Positions 25,057 to 33,849 of a stretch of 48,310 nucleotides of DNA are shown here, piece after piece. The stretch is taken from positions 1 to 48,310 of the forward strand of contig CAZKRL010000019.1 of the NCBI GenBank assembly GCA_964555295.1, in the 5' to 3' direction. Origin of the DNA: CAZKRL01 sp964555295 (GTDB lineage: Bacteria; Bacteroidota; Bacteroidia; Flavobacteriales_D; Sanyastnellaceae). The notes beneath the pieces were generated by a model. It had not been told where the DNA came from. It saw only the letters and a list, made by a program, of their open reading frames with translations, and ran no database searches. Each line of letters opens with the position of its first letter. Position 1 is the stretch's first letter. The position numbers and the translations under genes are program-made.

Positions 25057-26288
25057 CTTTTGAAATGAGCCAGGGTGGTATGAATGATGGATAGACACTC
25101 TTCAACACCTTCCTCGGTAATTACAAGGGGCGGTGCAAAGCGAATGATATTACCATGGGTGGGCTTCGCAAGCAGACCGTGATGCATAAACGACATACAA
25201 ATATTCCATGCCGTATCGCTCTCCGGACTATCATCAATGACAATCGCGTTGAGGAGTCCGCGACCTCTAACATGTTTAATAATGGGGAATTCTTTAGAAA
25301 TTCTGTTGAGACCTTCTCTGAGAATTTTACCCATTTTCTCAGCATTGTCGGCAAGACTCTCATCCATGACAATCTTGAGTGCCTCCACGGCAATTGCTGC
25401 TGCCAAGGGATTACCACCAAATGTGCTGCCATGTGTTCCCGGTTTGATACACTCCATGATAGCGTCATCACAAAGAACAGCGCTCACCGGATATATGCCA
25501 CCACCAAGAGCTTTTCCAAGAATTACCATATCCGGCCTTACTTCCTCATGATCACATGCTAGCATTTTTCCGGTTCGGGCGATACCTGTTTGAATTTCAT
25601 CGGCAATCAGCAGCACACCATATTGGGTGCATAGCTTCCTGGCATCTGTAAGGTATCCGTCGTGCGGCATTACCACACCTGCCTCACCTTGAATCGGCTC
25701 CATGAGAAAACCTGCAACATTAGGTTGCTGCAGCGCCCTTTCAAGCGCGGCTGTATCTGAATATGGCACATGAACGAAGCCATTACCGTATGGACCAAAG
25801 TGTTTGCGGGATCCTTCATCCGTGGAGAATGAAACTATCGTGGATGTGCGACCATGAAAGTTATGCTCGCAAACGATAATAATGGCATTGCCATCCGTTA
25901 TCCCCTTTTTTTCATAAGCCCACTTTCTACAAATTTTTATGGCCGTTTCAACACCCTCCGCGCCTGTATTCATCGGAAGCATTTTATCATATCCAAAAAG
26001 CTGACAGATAAACTGCTCATACGGCCCTAATTGATTGTTATGAAAAGCTCTGGAAGTAAGGGCAATTTTGGCCGCCTGATCCTGCATTACTTGAAGTAAT
26101 CGCGGATGAGCATGACCCTGATTTACCGCGCTGTATGCCGAAAGAAAATCGAAGTATCGCTTTCCTTCAACGTCCCAGACATGAACACCCTTACCCCTTT
26201 CCAATACAACTGGAAGCGGATGGTAATTGTGAGCGCCATAGCGTTCCTCTTGCGCTATCAGCTCTTCAGATTTAGAGAGGCCTATCAT
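25053..26288 (-). CDS. rocD: Ornithine--oxo-acid aminotransferase
   Basis: The 411-residue class III PLP aminotransferase shows RYFDFLSAYSAVNQGHAHPR, MLPMNTGAEGVETAIKICRKWAY, the PLP-binding LLIADEIQTGIARTGK, and the Schiff-base lysine in VILGKALGGGIYPVSAV. The AEEERYGAHNYHPLPVVLERG-like start (here AQEERYGAHNYHPLPVVLE) is typical of ornithine rather than acetylornithine or GABA transaminases. It converts ornithine and 2-oxoglutarate to glutamate semialdehyde and glutamate, in arginine/ornithine breakdown to proline or glutamate. The ATG at 26288 was chosen over a TTG at 26309 that falls in the promoter. It is followed by the coupled DUF3109 gene. Confidence 0.93.
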   Translation of the reverse strand: MIGLSKSEELIAQEERYGAHNYHPLPVVLERGKGVHVWDVEGKRYFDFLSAYSAVNQGHAHPRLLQVMQDQAAKIALTSRAFHNNQLGPYEQFICQLFGYDKMLPMNTGAEGVETAIKICRKWAYEKKGITDGNAIIIVCEHNFHGRTSTIVSFSTDEGSRKHFGPYGNGFVHVPYSDTAALERALQQPNVAGFLMEPIQGEAGVVMPHDGYLTDARKLCTQYGVLLIADEIQTGIARTGKMLACDHEEVRPDMVILGKALGGGIYPVSAVLCDDAIMECIKPGTHGSTFGGNPLAAAIAVEALKIVMDESLADNAEKMGKILREGLNRISKEFPIIKHVRGRGLLNAIVIDDSPESDTAWNICMSFMHHGLLAKPTHGNIIRFAPPLVITEEGVEECLSIIHTTLAHFKR

Positions 26289-26306
26289 AGTTTTGAATTG
26301 TGGCTT

Positions 26307-26335
26307 CAAAGTTAATTGAGTTCATCATCAACAAA
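26307..26335 (-). promoter_or_regulatory. Bacteroidota-type promoter of rocD (-33 TTTG, -7 TAACTTTG)
   Basis: On the minus strand, TTTG (26335-26332) is followed after 17 nt by TAACTTTG (26314-26307), an exact TAnnTTTG match. The ATG is 18 nt further on. Of the candidate promoters noticed here, this is the best match to the two-part consensus. Confidence 0.5.
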
Positions 26336-26376
26336 TGATATACCCGATACTGTAAGCTTAAAATCGACCCACGCAA

Positions 26377-29300
26377 TTAGCGCAACAACAAAACCGTACC
26401 CGTTAATTTTTGGGTATCATCATTTTCGTCCTTGTATATTATGGTATAGAAGTAGATACCATCGTCTACATAATAGCGCTCTTCGTTCTTGTCACCAAGC
26501 CACGCCTTTTCAGGATCGTCTGTTTTGAAAACAACCTCTCCCGTGCGATTCGTAATCATGATGCTCATGTTGCCCACATTGCTCGCATAGATTCTCCAGA
26601 AATCATTAATTCCGTCGCCATCGGGTGTAAAAGAATTAGGAATAAAAATGTTGCTTGCGCATATTTCGAGTTGTGTTTGCGTGCTATAGGTCTCTGTGCC
26701 ACAGTAATTCGATACCCGCACTTCATATTCATCTATGTCAAATACAGTAATGGAAGATGAAGTGTCACCCGTCGACCAATAATACTCTTCAATATCTGCG
26801 CCTGATGCATCCAGAATAAGACCAGAACCGTCGCACCCTGTAACTATCGCAGGCAAGTTGCTTGTAGGATAAAGAAGTTCTTCTACATGCACCGAGTCGG
26901 TTCTAGAGCACGAACCGACATATACGGTCATTGCATAATCGCCCTCATCTACCACCATAATTGTAGAGTCTGTGATTCCTGTATTCCATTCACCTAAAAT
27001 ATCTGCAGTAATATAGATAGTATCGCCATCGCACATGACTCTATCTACTCCAAGATTGAAATAGGGAACAACCACCTGAACCACCAAAAAGGTATCGCTA
27101 GATGAACAGCCATCTTCGGTAACAGTGACAGGATAGAGACCCGGTGTCTCTACGGGTAAGGTTGCACTGCTCGCTCCAGTTGCCCAATCGACCTCGTCCC
27201 ATATACCCGGGTACAAGTCCAAAATCTCTCCGAGACAAAGGAAGGAGGTGTCTGGCAAATTCAAAACGGGCAAGGGCACTTCATCTACCAATACATCCTC
27301 CTGATAAATGCATCCAAGAGGGGTTGTTACATTGAAGGTGTAGGTTCCAGCATCAGATACTGTAATCTGTGTGCTGATGGAGTCGGCACCCAAAGTGCCA
27401 TTTTGTGTAGTCCATATATAATCAGGGTTTACCCCGCCAGGAATTGCCGTGATAATTACCGAACTGTTCTCACAGAAGAAAGTCTCAGCGGGCACAATGA
27501 TTTGATAGATTGGCTCAACAGGGACTGTAACCGACGCCTCCGCAGTTATTCCACATGGATCTGTGAGGGTTACCGTATACACAGTGGTTGCGGGGATTTG
27601 AACGGTCGGTGTGGCCGTGTTTTGGTCGATGATATTGGTGGTTGGAGACCAAGAAAATGAACCATTCGATCCTGAAGCATTGAGTTGAACAGGACTATTT
27701 GGACAAACTATTGATTCCGGGTCTACGCTTACTTGAGGAAAATCAAATAAAGTAATACTGATATCATCGCTATTTACGCATCCGAAAGCATCCGTGCCCT
27801 CAACCGCATAAGTGATTGCATTTGTAGGAGTGCATTGCGGATTGGATACGCTTATCGTGTTTAGGTATGTGGCCGGCGACCAAGTGTAATTGACCGCACC
27901 CGTTGCATTCAAGTTGAACGGTTGGTCGAAACACACCTGCACGTCGGCTCCCGCATTGACAATAGGAAGAGCATGCACCTCAATATTCGCATTGAGGGTA
28001 AGCGTGCAAACATCGTTGATATTACATTGAATAATATGATTGCCAATACCTGCCGTTGCCGGGTTGAAATTGCCAAGTAAACCATTATTAATACCAGGCC
28101 CGACAAATGAGCCATTGAATGTGATCGAATCAGATAAATTGTAAATCGGTCCGTCGATACAAACGTCCGAAGGCAAATTCAATTGGTAGTCTGTAGGATC
28201 GAAAATTTCAACATAAATGGTATCCGGTGTTGAGCAAACATTTCCCAGACTATACACAACCATTGCAGTGTCAGTTGCTATAAGACTCGGATTTAGCGTA
28301 CCAGGAATATTGGGTATGCCACCAATCGTCCATGACCCTCCAGGTGTATCTACGATCATATTGACCGGCGTATCGCTCGTGCAAAACGGCCCGGCCGGAG
28401 TAATTTGAGGGTAATCTACAGCAATGAAATCAAGCGTTACCTGGTCGGTAGACTGACACCCCGCTACTCCCGTTCCTGTGAGTGTATACGTTATTGAACC
28501 CGGGGCTAATGGTGTGACAACAGCATTGGACAGTGTGGCCGAAGCAAGATAGGTGGTTGGACTCCAGCTATAATTAGTTGCGCCTGAGCCGTTCATGTTG
28601 TATGCATTACCGACACACACATCGACGGCAGTTCCCGCCTCGGTAATTGGTGCAGCAACCACCACCAATTCAATTGTCGCATCATTAACACATTGAGCGC
28701 CTGCATCATAGGTAAGATTATAATTACCCGCTCCCGCAAGCGATGGATTGAAGTTACCTCCCGCACTGAGAACGGCAACCGGCGCTCCACTCCAATTACC
28801 ACCACCTGGCGTTACCGATAGATTAATGGCAGCTCCATTACTGCAAAGCGTATCTACTGCTGTAATGGCAGGATCTACTATGGGTAATACAGTAATAACA
28901 ACTGTCATGGTATCAGTGCATGCTCCGGTAGTACCAGTTACCAAATACGCTGTTGTAATGGCCGGTGTGGCGGTTGGCGATTCGATTGTAGCATCATCTA
29001 AACCGGTTGTCGGACTCCAGGAGTAAGAGGTTGCGCCATTGGCATCCAGAGGTGTAGCCGCTCCCTCGCAAATCGTGGCGGTTCCTGTTGCAGTCACATT
29101 CGGCAAGGCATCAACGGTGATAGTCGTGGTGGCATCATTATAGCAATTGCCTATCAGGGGATTATCAGTGACAGTGTATGTGAGGACATTGTTGCCGATG
29201 ACTGCGCCGGCAGGACTAAAAATACCGGAAGCAACGGAAGTTCCTGTCCAAGTGCCACCGGGGGTATTAGAGTTTAGTGTAATGTTGGAGGCATTTACAC

Positions 29301-31434
29301 AAACGATCTGATTTGGCGTAACCAGCGGGGTTGTATTATTGATTTCGGTGAGAGTAATCGAAGAGACATCATCACAACCATTCGCATTAGTGCCAGTTAC
29401 TGTATAGGTTACGGTCGCTCCGGGCGTGGCAATAGGGTTAGCAATATTGGGATTATTGAGTGACGCTGCATTATTCCAGGCATATGTATTGGCCCCCTGT
29501 GCATTGAGCTGCACATTGGATCCTGAACAAAAGTTGATGGCAGCGCCCTGGGTAATACTTACATTGGGTAAGGTGTTAACCACAATAATATCTTGCACTT
29601 GATCGGGACATCCCTCGGTGGAAGTGAAAGTGATAGTGATATTACCGCTGAGCCCAGTGGGATTAAATAATCCTGCAGATGAGATACCTGACCCAGAGAA
29701 TGTTCCCGATTCACTTGCATCCCCGGAGACATTGATCGGCGGGGCATCAGCACAAAGCGATGCCGTAGTCAAATCAAATATCGGAGCATTACCGCCAGGG
29801 GCTTCCACCACGATATTAATACTTGAGTTGGAAAAGCATGGATTGGTTGGGTCAAAGTTGATGGCATAAGTGCCACTGCCGATAGCAGGGTTAAACGTTC
29901 CATTGCTTGAGTTGGTAATGCCTGTGCCTGTCCATACTCCCGCGCCAGCCGTGCTTGTCAGAACAACCGGTGCGCCCGTTGTGCAGAGAATAGGTTGAGG
30001 ATTGATAACCGCCGGTCCGGAAGTAGCCAGCACGATGTCTTCTGTTGCCAACATGGTAGGCATACAACCATTGTCAATACCCGCCTGATGGCAAACATTC
30101 GTGATGGATAAATTGACTTCGAAATTCTGCCATGGTTGCGGACCCACTGCATTTTGCAAGCTATTCAACGTAAGGGTCGTATTTTGATTGGCGGTGCTGT
30201 TGGGAAGAGTTGCAGAGCTGCCCGCAGGCACAATAAACTCAGGAACCGTATACCATTCGTAGCCATTCACGTTGCAGGTATAGGGGGTGATGTCTATCCC
30301 GGGGAAATTATAACTTGTGCCAAGACCCACAAGACCACAGCCGTTCGGATTATTTCCGGAGGTCATGAGAAGACCAGGACTAGCGCTATAATTCACGATA
30401 GTGTTAACGGTAGGACTAGCATATCCCCCATTGAAAGAAATCGAAACATCAGTGATGGTGCCTTGAGTGCTTGGAATTCCGCAGTCCCAAATCTCAACAG
30501 TCCAATCGCCATTGGTTGCATCACAACCATATATTGGTGACCAGTCAAACGGGATTATGGAGTTATTGGCAGTAGAAAAAACATTACCCGAAAAATTGCC
30601 CGAGGCAACAGAACAAATATTGAAAGCGCCATCTGCCGGATCATTGGTGAAACACAAATTATAATTCACCGTGCCACTGAAATTACAATTGAAATTACCC
30701 GAGGCCGCATCTGCAGGATTTTGCACGGGTGGTGTAAGATTGGGGGTTGAGCCGAGAATAACTACCGGGCTATTGCAGCTTTCCGGACCCACAAGACCAA
30801 AAACCAGATTGCTTAAATTGTTTTGTGACCCTTCGATACAAACTTCAACCTCAGTATTTGAATTGACGAGCAATGGAAGCGGTGGCACTTCGGAATAGGA
30901 GTAAATAGTCTCGGGATTTGCTATGCTACCGCCAATCGTTAAGATACCGATACTCGTTCCATTGGCCTGACCATTGACCACCACCGGACCATCGCAATCA
31001 GCGTTTGAGTTGGTAATATTGGCCTCAGGCAAACCTGCTGTAGGCCGAAGAACTTGGATCCAGCATATCTCATGATCTACATAATTTCCTGCAGCATCGA
31101 AGCGCTGCAACAAATATGCTCCCATACCCTGATTGGTGATGCTGGATGAAGTTGTATTTGCATTGGTTTGAACAACGACCCAGCCGTTTCGGGGAGCATT
31201 CACAACTTCAATAACATATTTGCTCCATACATAAGTCAGGGCTGTTGCCGAGTTTGAGGATAAAACGCCGGGGGTATTTGTTGAAAATGGGAAGTAAAAT
31301 ACCCGATGATTGGCATCTCCATTGGTGTAATTCGTGAGGCCCTCGCAACCAGTTGAGGTGATGATTTGTGAGTTTGTTACAAAACAGCTCAATAAAGCCA
31401 AAAACACAAATAGTCCCCGTATGTACAACGACAT
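26377..31434 (-). CDS. Very large Ig/PKD-repeat surface protein with type B (CHU_C) T9SS sorting domain
   Basis: The 1685-residue protein starts with a signal peptide (MSLYIRGLFVFLALLSCFVTNSQ). The N-terminal part contains a P-domain-like (proprotein convertase) segment, with NGDWTVEIWDCGIPSTQG as its best mark. Alternating beta-sandwich units follow. One type carries [YF]-[ST]-W-S-P (for example TSYSWSPTTGLDDATIESP) and an ending Y-x-V-x-G-T, five copies. The other carries PGGxW-x-G with FNP. The C-terminus is a gliding-motility-associated CHU_C domain: IFIPNSFTPDGDGINDFW and DDGIYFYTIIYKD. It is probably surface-exposed and adhesive or gliding-related; no enzyme domain is visible. ATG at 31443 and 31434 are both possible starts, and the frame runs upstream to 31506. 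It lies downstream of the related type B cargo gene. Confidence 0.85.
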   Translation of the reverse strand: MSLYIRGLFVFLALLSCFVTNSQIITSTGCEGLTNYTNGDANHRVFYFPFSTNTPGVLSSNSATALTYVWSKYVIEVVNAPRNGWVVVQTNANTTSSSITNQGMGAYLLQRFDAAGNYVDHEICWIQVLRPTAGLPEANITNSNADCDGPVVVNGQANGTSIGILTIGGSIANPETIYSYSEVPPLPLLVNSNTEVEVCIEGSQNNLSNLVFGLVGPESCNSPVVILGSTPNLTPPVQNPADAASGNFNCNFSGTVNYNLCFTNDPADGAFNICSVASGNFSGNVFSTANNSIIPFDWSPIYGCDATNGDWTVEIWDCGIPSTQGTITDVSISFNGGYASPTVNTIVNYSASPGLLMTSGNNPNGCGLVGLGTSYNFPGIDITPYTCNVNGYEWYTVPEFIVPAGSSATLPNSTANQNTTLTLNSLQNAVGPQPWQNFEVNLSITNVCHQAGIDNGCMPTMLATEDIVLATSGPAVINPQPILCTTGAPVVLTSTAGAGVWTGTGITNSSNGTFNPAIGSGTYAINFDPTNPCFSNSSINIVVEAPGGNAPIFDLTTASLCADAPPINVSGDASESGTFSGSGISSAGLFNPTGLSGNITITFTSTEGCPDQVQDIIVVNTLPNVSITQGAAINFCSGSNVQLNAQGANTYAWNNAASLNNPNIANPIATPGATVTYTVTGTNANGCDDVSSITLTEINNTTPLVTPNQIVCVNASNITLNSNTPGGTWTGTSVASGIFSPAGAVIGNNVLTYTVTDNPLIGNCYNDATTTITVDALPNVTATGTATICEGAATPLDANGATSYSWSPTTGLDDATIESPTATPAITTAYLVTGTTGACTDTMTVVITVLPIVDPAITAVDTLCSNGAAINLSVTPGGGNWSGAPVAVLSAGGNFNPSLAGAGNYNLTYDAGAQCVNDATIELVVVAAPITEAGTAVDVCVGNAYNMNGSGATNYSWSPTTYLASATLSNAVVTPLAPGSITYTLTGTGVAGCQSTDQVTLDFIAVDYPQITPAGPFCTSDTPVNMIVDTPGGSWTIGGIPNIPGTLNPSLIATDTAMVVYSLGNVCSTPDTIYVEIFDPTDYQLNLPSDVCIDGPIYNLSDSITFNGSFVGPGINNGLLGNFNPATAGIGNHIIQCNINDVCTLTLNANIEVHALPIVNAGADVQVCFDQPFNLNATGAVNYTWSPATYLNTISVSNPQCTPTNAITYAVEGTDAFGCVNSDDISITLFDFPQVSVDPESIVCPNSPVQLNASGSNGSFSWSPTTNIIDQNTATPTVQIPATTVYTVTLTDPCGITAEASVTVPVEPIYQIIVPAETFFCENSSVIITAIPGGVNPDYIWTTQNGTLGADSISTQITVSDAGTYTFNVTTPLGCIYQEDVLVDEVPLPVLNLPDTSFLCLGEILDLYPGIWDEVDWATGASSATLPVETPGLYPVTVTEDGCSSSDTFLVVQVVVPYFNLGVDRVMCDGDTIYITADILGEWNTGITDSTIMVVDEGDYAMTVYVGSCSRTDSVHVEELLYPTSNLPAIVTGCDGSGLILDASGADIEEYYWSTGDTSSSITVFDIDEYEVRVSNYCGTETYSTQTQLEICASNIFIPNSFTPDGDGINDFWRIYASNVGNMSIMITNRTGEVVFKTDDPEKAWLGDKNEERYYVDDGIYFYTIIYKDENDDTQKLTGTVLLLR

Positions 31435-31503
31435 ATTACACATGTTACGAAGACACACAGTTACGAGGATGTGTTGCATTGAGTGAAAAATTGGAAAGGC
31501 GGG

Positions 31504-31511
31504 CAAAAATA
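31504..31511 (-). promoter_or_regulatory. Possible -7 promoter element TATTTTTG
   Basis: The minus strand reads TATTTTTG, an exact TAnnTTTG match, about 70 nt before the ATG at 31434. It also lies inside the long upstream extension of that frame, which supports a start further downstream. Confidence 0.35.
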
Positions 31512-31547
31512 GGGTGTCTTCAACACTAAAGGATAACCACTGTCATT

Positions 31548-33788
31548 TCACCTGCTCATGACAACATATCCTTCCTTCTCCTGAGAAAATCCATTGGTAT
31601 CATTGAAGATAAGTTTCCAATGATAGAGCCCGTTGGGAACATAATATCCTGTTCCGTCATCACCACTCCAACCATTGAAGAGGTTGTCCGTTTCAAAAAC
31701 CATTCTCCCCCATCGATCAAAGATGAGCAGTCGCGCGTTGTATATACCAAGCCCAACGGCAAAGAAACGATCGTTGATTCCATCATTATTGGGGGTAAAA
31801 ACCGTAGGCGCATATAAAATTTCGCAACCCAATGTGCTCACATAAAACTCGAGCGGAACGCTTTTGCATCCCAGCGTGTCAACTCCTGTTATACTCATAA
31901 GGTAATCACGAGTGGTATCGTACCATTCTATTTCCGCCTGATAGCTCAAGTCTTCAAAAAGCGAGTTATCCACTCGCCATTCAAAGGTTACGCCTTCGAT
32001 AGGATATACACTATAAGATTGTTGGTTCGGCTCTCTGCAAAGGTCAATGAGCGTATCACCCATCTGTATTTTGGGCGACTCAAAGAGTGGTTTCACATTG
32101 ACTGTCACAAAATCTTCAGTAATACAATCTTCTATAACAGTTGAGTAATGGGCCTGAAATGTGCCGGGGGCGGTACCAACAAATGTTGAGCCCTGCATAT
32201 AGTCGCCCTCCCAGTTCCCTCCCAGCGGCTCTGCACTCAGCGGCAGGGAAGCGTTGAGGCAGATGATGTATTGATTGGTATCAAATTCAATGGTTGGAAT
32301 AAATACATTGACAACACAAGTTTGAAGATCGCCCATACATCCATCGGGCGTGGTTTCCTGAACTGTGAGAGTGTACTGACCAACAGTATTCCCCCAAACC
32401 ACATTGCAGGAGGTACCGTTGCTATTGGTAATAAAACCGCCACCATCTGGGAGTTCCCATGTGTAAGTTGAAGTATTGTATCCTGTGGTCTGGTAAGTTT
32501 CCTGATACCCTGTACAAACCAGGTCAGGACAAGGCATCGCGTCATGAGTAATGGCGCCGGTATTCATGTAATAACAACTTCCATCGTCGCAACCAGCATC
32601 AACATTGAAGTTACAGGCCAGGGGCGCGGTGCAACCGGGGAAAGTGCAACTGCCATCATCACATCCAGCGGCCGGCTGGTAATTGCATGCGAGATTATCT
32701 GTGCATCCCGGGTAAGTGCAAGTACCATTGGTACATCCGGCAGCGGGCTCGAAATTGCAGGCAGTATTATCATCGCATCCGGGGAAAACGCAAGAACCAT
32801 CATCACAACCCGCCATGAGATCATAGTTACAGGCGGTGGCATCGGTACAACCCGGGAAGGTGCAAGATCCGTCATCACAACCTGCGGCTGGGTCAAAATT
32901 GCAAGCCGCGTTATCATTACAACCAGGGAAAATGCATGAGCCATCATCGCAACCGGCGTTGGGATCAAGGTTGCATGCGACAGGATCGATACAACCTGCC
33001 GGGATGCACAATGAATTATCAAAGCAAGGGGCGGTTGGATCGTAATTACAAGCCGATGGATCATTGCATGTGGCATCGATACATGAGCCGTCATCGCAAT
33101 TGGCTGCAGCATTGAAATTGCACGCATTGGCATCAACACAGCCAAGAACAGTGCAATTTTCAGTAATGGTACCCGGAGTGATTTCTTCCGGAGGATCGAC
33201 GCCAACACAAGCCGTGTTTCCCCAACTGCCCATATCGCCGTCGGAATAAACACTTACAGAAAGAGTCAAATCTGCACCAGGAGTAGCCGACGCGGTGAGG
33301 TCAACGCAAAATTCCCACGTACATTCCAAACCTCCTGAATCACCAAAATCATTGCCCGGATCACCATCTGTTGGTCCGGACGGACCCTCATAGAAGAAGC
33401 CTGGCCCAGCGGTATTACCCGTGGCTGATGATGTTGTCGAATTCACAAATAGCCAGGCATAAGTAGGATCAGCACCCCCACAATCATCAGGAAATGTAAC
33501 AGGGGTGGCCGACACCCAGCCAGATCCCAAATTCAAACCGAAACCTTCCAGCCAGTTAGCACCATTATTTGTACCTGGCCATCCGACCATGGTAACACAC
33601 ACCTGAACAGTTGCACCGGGCGGATATGTATTACTTGCAGAAGGCGGTGGACTTAATGTAAAGTCGATATCACCAGCGCATTGGGCGATGGTTTCATTCA
33701 TAAAACTGCAAAAACTCACAAACAACAGCAGCGATTTTATAAATCGCAGCAATTTGGGCAACCTGTTAGATTGAATCGATAGTGCCAT
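31548..33788 (-). CDS. Surface protein with 'ACNY/ACNF' cysteine repeats and type B (CHU_C) T9SS sorting domain
   Basis: The 746-residue protein has a signal peptide (LLRFIKSLLLFVSFCSFMNETIAQ) and an N-terminal beta-rich domain (about 40-235) that may be cohesin-like. Eight tandem cysteine repeats follow (GCTDATACNYDLMAGCDDGS type, four Cys per unit of about 23 residues), then PKD/Ig-like segments. It ends in a CHU_C domain (APTVFTPNNDGINDRFF, then YYVPNGLYHWKLIF). The repeats are the same family as those in the gene at 1-3359 but lack the D-x-D-x-D linkers, and the sorting tail belongs to the other class. The upstream frame extension to 33863 overlaps the glycosyltransferase gene; the ATG at 33788 best fits a signal peptide. 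Function unknown. Confidence 0.85.
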   Translation of the reverse strand: MALSIQSNRLPKLLRFIKSLLLFVSFCSFMNETIAQCAGDIDFTLSPPPSASNTYPPGATVQVCVTMVGWPGTNNGANWLEGFGLNLGSGWVSATPVTFPDDCGGADPTYAWLFVNSTTSSATGNTAGPGFFYEGPSGPTDGDPGNDFGDSGGLECTWEFCVDLTASATPGADLTLSVSVYSDGDMGSWGNTACVGVDPPEEITPGTITENCTVLGCVDANACNFNAAANCDDGSCIDATCNDPSACNYDPTAPCFDNSLCIPAGCIDPVACNLDPNAGCDDGSCIFPGCNDNAACNFDPAAGCDDGSCTFPGCTDATACNYDLMAGCDDGSCVFPGCDDNTACNFEPAAGCTNGTCTYPGCTDNLACNYQPAAGCDDGSCTFPGCTAPLACNFNVDAGCDDGSCYYMNTGAITHDAMPCPDLVCTGYQETYQTTGYNTSTYTWELPDGGGFITNSNGTSCNVVWGNTVGQYTLTVQETTPDGCMGDLQTCVVNVFIPTIEFDTNQYIICLNASLPLSAEPLGGNWEGDYMQGSTFVGTAPGTFQAHYSTVIEDCITEDFVTVNVKPLFESPKIQMGDTLIDLCREPNQQSYSVYPIEGVTFEWRVDNSLFEDLSYQAEIEWYDTTRDYLMSITGVDTLGCKSVPLEFYVSTLGCEILYAPTVFTPNNDGINDRFFAVGLGIYNARLLIFDRWGRMVFETDNLFNGWSGDDGTGYYVPNGLYHWKLIFNDTNGFSQEKEGYVVMSR
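32566..33143 (-). repeat. Coding array of eight 'ACNF/ACNY' units (about 69-72 bp each)
   Basis: On the plus strand the copies show as repeated ccatcatcacaacc-like and gttgcaggc-like words, encoding GCDDGSC and ACN. They are less divergent from each other than the copies at 1-2880, suggesting a more recent expansion. The array is coding and in frame throughout. Confidence 0.82.
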
Positions 33789-33849
33789 AGTTTGATTACA
33801 AGGTATTAGTCCCATTTTAACCTTTGTGGTTGCCTCACCTATACAAGCA

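Noticed and set aside
32566..33143. Second regular repeat block, also reminiscent of CRISPR or a VNTR
   Set aside because: It is coding on the minus strand and keeps the ACN / DDGSC protein pattern in every copy.
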